From contig NZ_CP118966.1 of NCBI RefSeq assembly GCF_029024105.1, positions 1 to 11,681 of the forward strand: 11,681 nucleotides of DNA. Direction: 5' to 3'. Each line of letters starts with the position of its first letter. The first letter of the stretch is position 1. The stretch comes from Acinetobacter lwoffii. GTDB lineage: Bacteria; Pseudomonadota; Gammaproteobacteria; Pseudomonadales; Moraxellaceae. Shown in pieces: positions 1-5,150 of the stretch. The notes below the pieces were generated by a model that saw nothing but the letters and a program-made list of their open reading frames with translations, searched no databases and was not told the origin of the DNA. Both the position numbers and the translations under genes were made by a program.

Positions 1-192
1 TTATGATGAGCGAATTGTTCTTTTAATTTTCTGATCAGTCTTGTATTGCGACAAAGCATAGACCGCCCAGATGGCAGCCGGGATCCAACCTAAAACTGTA
101 ATCTGGAGTACCAAACAAATGATGCCTGCAAATGGTCGTCCTATGGTGAAAAACAGCAGCCAGGGAAAAATTAAGGCAATTAGCAATCTCAT
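1..192 (-). CDS. YqaE/Pmp3-like small membrane protein
   Basis: This 63-residue protein is almost entirely hydrophobic, with two predicted membrane helices (about residues 3-19 and 22-46) and a short basic C-terminal tail (KTDQKIKR). The layout, with a Pro near the end of the first helix, a central Gly, and GWIPAAIWAVYAL in the second helix, matches the Pmp3/YqaE family (E. coli YqaE has GYIPGLIHAFWV there). The family is linked to membrane potential and salt or stress tolerance in yeast and plants, but its bacterial role is poorly defined. The start ATG at 192 has AGGAA about 6 nt upstream. It lies 29 nt downstream of mobC on the same strand, so the two are probably co-transcribed away from oriT. 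The stop codon is the first three bases of the window. Family assignment is fairly sure; function on the plasmid is unknown. Confidence 0.8.
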   Translation of the reverse strand: MRLLIALIFPWLLFFTIGRPFAGIICLVLQITVLGWIPAAIWAVYALSQYKTDQKIKRTIRSS

Positions 193-221
193 TTCAAATT
201 CCTATGTATTTTTTCAAAAAA

Positions 222-503
222 TTAATAATTAACTGCCGACAGATCAAACAGCTTACGATCTCTTTCATCCGTTAAATACTTATCCATCTGAGCAATCAGT
301 TTTGCTCTGGCTTGTTCATCATCTTCGGTAATCTTCAACATGCAGGATCCAATTAAAATCTTGCGTCTGGTATCGTCCTTGCGTAGCTGTTCTTTCTCTT
401 TGGCACGTTCTCTTGCCAGTGCTGCCTGTCTTTGAGCCTTTAACTGCTTTAGCTTTTCTTCCTGTGCCTTGATTTTGCTGTCTAGTGTTTCAGTAACGCT
501 CAT
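222..503 (-). CDS. mobC: MobC-like relaxosome accessory protein (RSF1010 type)
   Basis: The 93-residue protein has an N-terminal basic coiled coil (about residues 8-42, LDSKIKAQEEKLKQLKAQR followed by an Arg/Lys/Glu-rich stretch), then DTRRKILIGSCML and DKYLTDERDRKLFDL. Those two blocks match the conserved blocks of RSF1010 MobC (TRRKVLVGAMIL and DAYLERDHDRALFGL) as I remember that protein, and the length matches too (94 residues). MobC helps open the DNA at oriT so that the MobA relaxase can nick it. The divergent arrangement with mobA and the oriT in between is the same as in RSF1010. The reading frame stays open upstream to 713 across the oriT hairpins; I chose the ATG at 503 because it gives the family length. 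The Shine-Dalgarno for that ATG is poor (GGATTA), and an alternative ATG lies at 533. Confidence 0.82.
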   Translation of the reverse strand: MSVTETLDSKIKAQEEKLKQLKAQRQAALARERAKEKEQLRKDDTRRKILIGSCMLKITEDDEQARAKLIAQMDKYLTDERDRKLFDLSAVNY

Positions 504-594
504 TAATCCAATACCATCATTCTGGGAAACCATCCCTAACATAAGCGCACTTGAATATGCATTCAAGGTGCTATATGTATAGTAATGTTTTCCT

Positions 595-630
595 CGAAGA
601 GCGCACTTATGCAAACTTCGTTTGCAAGTC
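595..630 (-). other. oriT: Candidate origin of transfer (oriT) with nic site
   Basis: On the minus strand an inverted repeat GCAAAC-GAA-GTTTGC (arms 620-625 and 611-616) is followed at once by ATAAGTGCGCTC (610 to about 599). The RSF1010/R1162 oriT has the same order: an inverted repeat, then TAAGTGCG with the nick just before the following C. By analogy the nick should fall on the minus strand between the bases opposite 602 and 601. The site sits between divergent mobC and mobA, as in RSF1010. Nick position is inferred, not shown. The core GCGCACTT also occurs at 545-552 without the flanking repeat. Confidence 0.72.
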
Positions 631-632
631 CG

Positions 633-691
633 ATTGGGGTCTCCCCAATACCCCGACAACCGTATCCACGGTTGTATTTCACTACGTGAAA
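633..691. repeat. Three consecutive hairpins between oriT and mobA
   Basis: Three perfect inverted repeats follow the oriT repeat in tandem: ATTGGGG/CCCCAAT (633-639, 643-649; 3-nt loop), ACAACCGT/ACGGTTGT (656-663, 668-675; 4-nt loop ATCC) and TTTCAC/GTGAAA (677-682, 686-691; 3-nt loop). None is followed by a T-run, so terminators are unlikely. They end 20 bases before the mobA ATG and would be in the leader of mobA mRNA or in the relaxosome. A role in MobA/MobC binding or in repressing mob expression is inference. Confidence 0.7.
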
Positions 692-711
692 ATTTAAAAG
701 CGAAAATAGGC

Positions 712-2148
712 ATGGCGATTTACCACTTTTCAGTCAAAACCGTAGCACGATCAGCAGGGCGTTCCGCTACTGCTGCGATTGCCTATCGGGCAGGTGAAAA
801 GATCTATTGTGAACGTGAGGGCCGAGAACATGATTACAGCCGAAAAACAGGTGTGGAATATAAAGAAATTTATTTACCCGAAGGCGCACCAGAACATTTA
901 AAAAACCGGGAAAGACTCTGGAACGAAGTTGAACAACGGGAAACCCGAAAAAACTCGACAGTTGCCCGAGAATTTGAAATCGCTTTTCCAAGTGAATTAA
1001 ATCAGGAACAACGCCTGGCCATGCTCGAAGAGCTATGCGCCAGTATCGTGGACAGACATCAGGTGGCCATCGATGCCTGTATTCATGCACCGCATACTGG
1101 ATCTGGTAGTGATGAACGCAATTATCACGCGCATATCCTGATGAGCACACGCAAACTTACTCAGGAAGGCTTCACCGAGAAAACCCGGGAACTGGATCAG
1201 AAACACAGTGGAGAAATCGAACACTGGCGCGAACACTTTGCCGATATCTGCAATATGCACCTGGATCTGGCTGGATACACTGCCCGAGTCGACCACCGCA
1301 GCTACAAAGACCAGGAGAATGGTTTAGAAGCCACGCTGCACGAAGGGCCGAAAGTCACCGAACTGCGCCGAAAAGGGATTGAGACCGAAATCAGCCGAAG
1401 CAATGACGAAATCAAACAGAGAAATCAGGCTCAGCTGCAATACAGCAAAAATATGGATCTGCTGATTGCTGAAAATGAGATCAAACTCAGCACACTGAAA
1501 ACAGAACAACAGACTCAGATCGAAAATAGCGCTAAAACGCCACCAATCGACGAAAAAGCCCTGTTTGAAGAAAAACAGAGGGAAACCCTTGGCAAAGTGC
1601 TAAAACGCGAAATCAGCGCAAAAGACGCGAATCTAGACCTAGATTTTATGCAGCGCAATCTCAAACAAGCCGAAATAAACCTGACCAAGCACCACAAACA
1701 TCAAAACGAGTTCAATCAGCAGCTTGCCCAGGAGATCGTGAAAAACGGACTTAAGCAAAGTCATGACAAATTGCAAAGTCTGGTCGATCAACACAATGAA
1801 TTAACCCAGAACAAACCCTTACTGTTTGGAAAAAAAGCTTGGGAAGCCCAACGTGATGCGATTTACCAGGAACACAAAAAGCTGAAAGGTCAGCATGAAC
1901 ACCAGAAAAAACATGGTGTGAAGGATTTATTGGAAAATGAAAAGTTTAAAGAACATGCCTGGAAGCAGTACCAACAACAACATCCAGCCAAAGCCAAGCA
2001 ATACCAGACTCTATACCCATCCTATCAAGTCATTAAAAAATGTGTGGATGAGATCAAAGCAGAACAACAGATGAAACTCAGACAGGAACAACAGCTCAAA
2101 GCACAGCAACATGCGCCTAAAATGAAATCTCGTGGCATGAGTCGCTAA
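712..2148 (+). CDS. mobA: MobA/MobL-family (MOBQ) relaxase
   Basis: The protein (478 residues) is the plasmid's own relaxase: it nicks oriT, stays covalently bound to the 5' end and pilots the strand through a helper conjugation channel. The N-terminus MAIYHFSVKT is the typical MobA/MobL start. Tyr25 (AIAYRAG) is at the same residue number as the catalytic Tyr25 of RSF1010 MobA. The metal-binding histidines are in IHAPHTG (His125/His128) and NYHAHILMSTRKL (His139, His141). The VDHRSYKDQ and LHEGPKVTELRRKG blocks that end the relaxase domain lie near residues 193-220. From about residue 225 to the end it is a long charged Glu/Lys/Gln coiled coil; no primase domain is seen. The ATG at 712 was chosen over an upstream TTG (622) because the family starts with MAIYH and 622 lies inside the oriT repeat. 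It is visibly more GC-rich than repB, which suggests a different origin. The Shine-Dalgarno is weak (AATAGG very close to ATG). Confidence 0.93.
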   Translation: MAIYHFSVKTVARSAGRSATAAIAYRAGEKIYCEREGREHDYSRKTGVEYKEIYLPEGAPEHLKNRERLWNEVEQRETRKNSTVAREFEIAFPSELNQEQRLAMLEELCASIVDRHQVAIDACIHAPHTGSGSDERNYHAHILMSTRKLTQEGFTEKTRELDQKHSGEIEHWREHFADICNMHLDLAGYTARVDHRSYKDQENGLEATLHEGPKVTELRRKGIETEISRSNDEIKQRNQAQLQYSKNMDLLIAENEIKLSTLKTEQQTQIENSAKTPPIDEKALFEEKQRETLGKVLKREISAKDANLDLDFMQRNLKQAEINLTKHHKHQNEFNQQLAQEIVKNGLKQSHDKLQSLVDQHNELTQNKPLLFGKKAWEAQRDAIYQEHKKLKGQHEHQKKHGVKDLLENEKFKEHAWKQYQQQHPAKAKQYQTLYPSYQVIKKCVDEIKAEQQMKLRQEQQLKAQQHAPKMKSRGMSR

Positions 2149-2454
2149 ACAGAGCGAGTGTCTACGAGCGAACTGAAAAAATTTGCCCATCCCTTTCCCT
2201 GATTACAAGCTCCCTATCCATCAATCACCTGCATGACAGAGCATCCCGCATGGGTGCGAACTTTCCAAGTTTGATTCCTAAATCGAGCGTAGCGAGAAAA
2301 AAAGCTCATGAGCGAAGCGAATTCCGAGCTGCTTTTGATCTTGCTTTTGCTTTTTCTTAAATTCACGACAATATGAACCAAAAATTGCCCCGACGAATCG
2401 AGCGAAAGCGAGATTCAATAGAGTTTGAGCGTAGCGAAAACCAAGGGCAATTTT
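2149..2454. repeat. mobA-iteron spacer with GAGCG(N)AGCGA short repeats
   Basis: No gene is visible here. Four related elements occur: GAGCGTAGCGA (2285-2295), GAGCGAAGCGA (2310-2320), GAGCGAAAGCGA (2400-2411) and GAGCGTAGCGA (2427-2437), with looser GAGCGA copies near 2152 and 2166. The last two are enclosed by a perfect 10-bp inverted repeat, AAAATTGCCC (2381-2390) and GGGCAATTTT (2445-2454). A palindrome GCTCATGAGC lies at 2304-2313. Function is unknown. Confidence 0.6.
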
Positions 2455-2540
2455 CATGAATTTTCTTTTTTATTTTATATTTATAATATTTAATATTTGA
2501 AGCATTTTTTCTTTTTTGTTTTCAATATATTATGGTGGTA
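2455..2540. other. AT-rich stretch next to the iterons
   Basis: About 85 bases made almost wholly of A and T (many T-runs, TTTATATTTATAATATTTAA and similar) directly precede the iterons. Iteron origins usually have such a stretch as the DNA-unwinding element, so I infer that role. No clear consensus DnaA box (TTATNCACA) is present; the closest match is TTATCCGT inside each iteron. Confidence 0.5.
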
Positions 2541-2541
2541 T

Positions 2542-2664
2542 AAACATAGGTTTTATCCGTTTCAAACATAGGTTTTATCCGTATAAACATAGGTTTTATC
2601 CGTTTCAAACATAGGTTTTATCCGTTTCAAACATAGGTTTTATCCGCATAAACATAGGTTTTTA
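2542..2664 (+). repeat. oriV: Replication origin iterons (5 full copies and 1 partial)
   Basis: The 18-bp core AAACATAGGTTTTATCCG starts at 2542, 2564, 2585, 2607 and 2629, with a sixth, truncated copy at 2650 that diverges after AGGTTTT. The linkers between cores are TTTC, TAT, TTTC, TTTC and CAT, so the period is 22, 21, 22, 22, 21 bp, about two helical turns. Direct repeats of this size just upstream of a Rep_3 repB are RepB-binding iterons that initiate replication and set copy number. The partial copy lies beside the repB promoter and may serve autorepression. Confidence 0.92.
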
Positions 2665-2665
2665 T

Positions 2666-2694
2666 TTTACTATTTAAATGAGTATTGTTATGAT
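2666..2694 (+). promoter_or_regulatory. Candidate repB promoter
   Basis: TTTACT (2666-2671) and TATGAT (2689-2694) are 17 bp apart, giving a good sigma70-type match just downstream of the last iteron. RepB bound to the nearby iterons could repress it; that is inference from the position. Confidence 0.5.
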
Positions 2695-2760
2695 GATTCC
2701 CTAAGTGAAAAATTTATCTAGATTTTGGTAAATCCATATAATGTTTATAGGGAAATAAGA

Positions 2761-3711
2761 ATGAGCCGTTCAGAAAATTTAGACATGTCGATTCTTGTCT
2801 CTAAAGCAAATGATTTAGTAAAAGCTCATTATAAAATGACTGTTGTTGAGCATAGATTGTTCAATATCGCTTTATCAAAAATTCGTTCTAATAAGATTAC
2901 ATTAGATAATAATGTACCAATTACCATTTCAGCTCATGAATATGCAGATCTGTTTTCAGACACCATAGATGGCGGTTATAAAGCCCTTAGAACGGCTGTA
3001 GATACTTTATTTGAACGCCAGTTCACATTAGAGCGAGAAATCTCAAATACTAAAAAACACGTTAGAACATATAGATTTATTCAAATGAAGGGATATCTTG
3101 AAGGTGAAGCTAGAATTGAAATTCAATTTGCTAATGACGTCTTACCATTTGTAAGTGAGCTAGCTAATAAATTTACTCAAATTGATCTTCAACATACGGT
3201 TGATTTAAGCAGCCAATATGCCAATCGCTTATATGAAATTCTTAAAGAAGTGCAGAACTATAAAGAGCAAAAAGTTTTTCTAGAGTTGGACGATCTTCGA
3301 TCTAGGTTCGGTATCGAAAATAAATATAAAACTATGTCAAATCTAAAAGACAATGTCCTGGACTTAGCTGTCACTCAAATAAATAAGAGCAAAGCCTGCG
3401 ATATATATAACCTTCAATATACTAATAAGAAGGCAGGGAAAAAAATTATAGGATTTGAGTTTACCTATAAAATTAGAAAGCAACCAAAGAAGTCAGATAT
3501 AGCTATACAACCTATAGTTTTAAAAATGACTGATTCGCAACGTTATCTTTTTGCTAATAAACTCTCTGAGCTTACCGAGATGAATAAATATTCTCAAGGT
3601 ACAGAAAGTTACTCTCAATTTGCTGTTCGCATTGCCGAAATGTTGCAGGATCCACTTAAAATTGAAGAATTACTGCCATATCTAAAGAAAGTAGGATTTA
3701 ATACAAAATAA
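2761..3711 (+). CDS. repB: RepB replication initiator, Rep_3 family
   Basis: This protein (316 residues) binds the iterons and starts plasmid replication. It has the two winged-helix domains of the Rep_3 (initiator RepB) family: WH1 begins with SKANDLVKAHYKMTVVEHRL (about residues 14-33) and continues through the ADLF and YKALRTAVDTLFER segments; WH2 has LSSQYANRLYEILKEV (149-164), LDDLRSRFGI (176-185) and KTMSNLKDNVLDLAVTQIN. Length is normal for Acinetobacter plasmid RepB. The ATG at 2761 has AGGGA 7 nt upstream; the frame also opens with a TTG at 2725, but that lacks a comparable ribosome site. Iterons and a promoter lie directly upstream and a small DNA-binding gene follows 60 nt downstream. 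Base composition is AT-rich compared with mobA. Confidence 0.95.
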   Translation: MSRSENLDMSILVSKANDLVKAHYKMTVVEHRLFNIALSKIRSNKITLDNNVPITISAHEYADLFSDTIDGGYKALRTAVDTLFERQFTLEREISNTKKHVRTYRFIQMKGYLEGEARIEIQFANDVLPFVSELANKFTQIDLQHTVDLSSQYANRLYEILKEVQNYKEQKVFLELDDLRSRFGIENKYKTMSNLKDNVLDLAVTQINKSKACDIYNLQYTNKKAGKKIIGFEFTYKIRKQPKKSDIAIQPIVLKMTDSQRYLFANKLSELTEMNKYSQGTESYSQFAVRIAEMLQDPLKIEELLPYLKKVGFNTK

Positions 3712-3727
3712 ACTTCATGTTCAGATT

Positions 3728-3747
3728 GGATGTTCACATGAACATCC
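3728..3747. promoter_or_regulatory. 20-bp palindrome, candidate operator
   Basis: Arms GGATGTTCA (3728-3736) and TGAACATCC (3739-3747) form a perfect 9-bp inverted repeat around CA, in the 60-nt gap between repB and the HTH gene. Lack of a T-run and its size fit a dimeric protein site better than a terminator. The obvious candidate ligand is the HTH/coiled-coil protein encoded just downstream (inference). Confidence 0.5.
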
Positions 3748-3771
3748 TTGTACACGCACTGAGGGATTACA

Positions 3772-4329
3772 TTGAACACAACAAAATTCAGCGTCATGGA
3801 TGCAAGTAAAGCCTTTAAAAAATCACGTACAACAATATATGAGGCTTTAAAAAATGGTGAATTATCAAGAGATCATGATGGTCTTATAGACTTATCTGAA
3901 CTTATCAGAGTTTATGGCAATCCAGTCGGTGTTCAGTCCAGTACACGTACTGAACAAGTTCAGAAGGATGTACAAGTACACGTTCAATCTGAGGTTGAAA
4001 GTGTATTAAAAGATCAAATTTCTTTACTCAAAAATCAGTTAGATTTAGCAAATCAAAGAGAAAAGTCTTTGATGCAACATATTGAAGATCTTACTCATAG
4101 AATTGAGTTTAAAGGCACCTTAGAACAGCCAAAACAAGAAAATATTAATAAACTAAATGAATCTACTAATTCGAATATAGCAACAGATCCTCGGCCACAG
4201 ACCGAGTCAAACTATGACGAATTGACTACTCCTCAGAAAGACAATAAACGTATCCCTGTTCCAGAACACGTTGAGCCTGAACCAAAAAAAAGGGGTTTCC
4301 TGAGCCGTTTTTTTCTTCCTTATGGTTAG
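3772..4329 (+). CDS. HTH/coiled-coil plasmid replication DNA-binding protein
   Basis: This 185-residue protein is of the type that commonly follows repB on Acinetobacter plasmids and is annotated as a replication or DNA-binding protein. Residues 4-50 form an HTH of the MerR/excisionase kind (KFSVMDASKAFKKSRTTIYE, then a short beta hairpin and DLSELIRVYG). Residues about 62-113 are a coiled coil (VQVHVQSEVESVLKDQISLL and onward), then a flexible Asn/Thr/Pro-rich linker, and a C-terminal basic-aromatic motif KKRGFLSRFFLPYG (172-185). The start is taken as TTG at 3772 because GAGGG lies 6-7 nt before it and the HTH needs the residues before Met9. It is not required for initiation by RepB in related plasmids as far as I recall; a stability, copy-control or partition-like role is inference. 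A palindrome lies between it and repB. Confidence 0.8.
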   Translation: MNTTKFSVMDASKAFKKSRTTIYEALKNGELSRDHDGLIDLSELIRVYGNPVGVQSSTRTEQVQKDVQVHVQSEVESVLKDQISLLKNQLDLANQREKSLMQHIEDLTHRIEFKGTLEQPKQENINKLNESTNSNIATDPRPQTESNYDELTTPQKDNKRIPVPEHVEPEPKKRGFLSRFFLPYG

Positions 4330-4548
4330 CCAGGACTCCAATTTTTTGATGGGCCAATTTCAGTGCAAGCACATGAAATAATGACTCACCAAAAAACCGG
4401 ATGAGGTTTATTAAGACTGAATAAAACCGTGGAACATTGTTCAATATTTAAGCGTGGAACATGAATAATCAATAAAAAGCCGTTCTGGTGCCCTATACTC
4501 CAAAACGGCTTACTTTAATATACTGATATTTAAAGAGAAATATCAAGC
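4330..4548. other. Intergenic region, no gene seen; direct repeat
   Basis: No convincing coding region is present. It contains the direct repeat CGTGGAACAT at 4428-4437 and 4453-4462 (25-bp spacing), the hairpin annotated at 4477-4511, and further AT-rich DNA that ends at the first pdif site. The coding-free DNA continues through the pdif site to 4716. Confidence 0.5.
4477..4511 (+). terminator. Candidate terminator downstream of the repB operon
   Basis: Arms AAGCCGTT (4477-4484) and AACGGCTT (4504-4511) form an 8-bp stem; TGG (4486-4488) and CCA (4500-4502) can extend it inward across one mismatch. It is followed by ACTTTAATAT rather than a clean T-run, so it is a moderate terminator at best, possibly working in both directions. 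Confidence 0.5.
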
Positions 4549-4576
4549 ATTTCGTATAAGGTGTATTATGTTATTT
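4549..4576 (+). other. pdif: pdif site 1 (C|D orientation)
   Basis: XerC half ATTTCGTATAA (4549-4559), 6-bp spacer GGTGTA, XerD half TTATGTTATTT (4566-4576). This closely matches the Acinetobacter plasmid dif sites recognised by host XerC/XerD. The spacer is identical to that of the site at 5088. Confidence 0.88.
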
Positions 4577-4716
4577 TTAGAAAAACTTAACTTAAATAGA
4601 TAAATCTAATATATTATCTTTCTCACAATTTCATAAATATCAATTATCTAATAAGCTTTAAATTCTCTTACTAAGTCTGTATGGTGTTTTATCAGAAAGA
4701 TACTATAGAGGGTAAT

Positions 4717-4944
4717 ATGCATAGTTTTTCTGTAAAAGAATTGGATCAGTTGATTGAAAATGATCTAAAGGAAAAGAAAAAATCCAGTAAGTTATTGATT
4801 GGATATAAACTATTTCATGATCTAATGAATGACCCTAAATTTCATGCAGAAGTGACAGATTCAGCCCTGAGTGCCACAAAACGAAAATATAAGAACCTCA
4901 AGATCAAGATTACGACGGATAAATATCAACTTCATTTTGAATAA
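4717..4944 (+). CDS. Small protein of unknown function
   Basis: I do not recognise this 75-residue protein. It is rich in Lys/Glu/Asp with an N-terminal SVKELDQLIENDLKEKKK helix, a central LLIGYKLFHDLMND segment and a C-terminal basic beta-like part (KRKYKNLKIKITTDKYQLHF). No signal peptide or membrane helix is seen. The ATG at 4717 has GAGGG 4 nt upstream; the frame extends to an ATG at 4681 with no ribosome site. A strong terminator follows only 5 nt after the stop, which supports a real, monocistronic gene. It is alone in a pdif module, where small accessory or toxin-antitoxin genes are common, but no partner gene is present. Confidence 0.68.
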   Translation: MHSFSVKELDQLIENDLKEKKKSSKLLIGYKLFHDLMNDPKFHAEVTDSALSATKRKYKNLKIKITTDKYQLHFE

Positions 4945-4949
4945 AACAT

Positions 4950-4978
4950 AAAAAAGAGAGCTGGCAGCTCTCTTTTTT
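4950..4978 (+). terminator. Strong rho-independent terminator
   Basis: AAAAAAGAGAGC and GCTCTCTTTTTT arms around TGGCA give a long stem ending in a T6 run, 5 nt after the stop of the small gene. The A-run on the other side makes it able to work on both strands. Confidence 0.9.
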
Positions 4979-5014
4979 ATGATAGAAGTGTACTAGTGAG
5001 TACACTTCTATCAT
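4979..5014. repeat. 36-bp palindrome with 16-bp perfect arms
   Basis: Arms ATGATAGAAGTGTACT (4979-4994) and AGTACACTTCTATCAT (4999-5014) surround the loop AGTG. It abuts the end of the preceding terminator and stops 4 bases before the degenerate pdif site. There is no T-run after it, so it is not a typical terminator. It may be a protein-binding site or a recombination remnant. Confidence 0.85.
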
Positions 5015-5018
5015 CTCC

Positions 5019-5046
5019 ATTTTACATAATGTTCATTATGAATAGG
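5019..5046 (-). other. Degenerate pdif-like site (D|C orientation)
   Basis: The XerD half ATTTTACATAA (5019-5029; reverse complement TTATGTAAAAT) matches the consensus well. After a 6-bp spacer TGTTCA the XerC half TTATGAATAGG (5036-5046) keeps only TTAT and a few other positions. The half-site spacing is right and the orientation fits the strict alternation of the other five sites. Confidence 0.42.
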
Positions 5047-5087
5047 TTTTACAATTTCATTAATTATCATATAGATATATTTTTTTG

Positions 5088-5115
5088 ACTTCGTATAAGG
5101 TGTATTGTGTTAATT
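5088..5115 (+). other. pdif: pdif site 2 (C|D orientation)
   Basis: XerC half ACTTCGTATAA (5088-5098), spacer GGTGTA, XerD half TTGTGTTAATT (5105-5115). Only one base in the XerD half departs from the usual TTATGTTAATT. Confidence 0.88.
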
Positions 5116-5150
5116 TTAGAGATTCTACATAAACGTAAAATCTCCTGCGC

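Larger units (their letters stand above)
4549..5046. mobile_element. pdif module 1: small orphan gene
   Basis: Bounded by a C|D site at 4549 and a degenerate D|C site at 5019. It holds one gene of unknown function, its terminator and a 36-bp palindrome. The alternative right border is the C|D site at 5088, whose spacer is the same as that of the left border, which would allow deletion between direct repeats. The module status is inferred from the sites. Confidence 0.55.

Noticed and set aside
536..563. Possible pdif site from TAACATAA near 537
   Set aside because: The partner half at the correct 6-bp spacing shows no XerC similarity.
622..711. N-terminal extension of mobA from TTG 622
   Set aside because: It runs through the oriT hairpins and adds residues before the conserved MAIYHF start.
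504..713. N-terminal extension of mobC to 713
   Set aside because: It would encode the oriT and hairpin region, and the shorter form has the length of RSF1010 MobC.
767..1150. 127-codon minus-strand ORF inside mobA
   Set aside because: Fully opposite the relaxase coding frame, no ribosome site, and a composition expected of a mirror frame; mobA has clear family motifs.
2542..2664. CRISPR array
   Set aside because: The repeats are separated by only 3-4 bp with no unique spacers and no cas genes; they are iterons beside repB.
2725..2760. TTG start of repB at 2725
   Set aside because: No ribosome site, while ATG 2761 has AGGGA at good spacing and gives the usual length.
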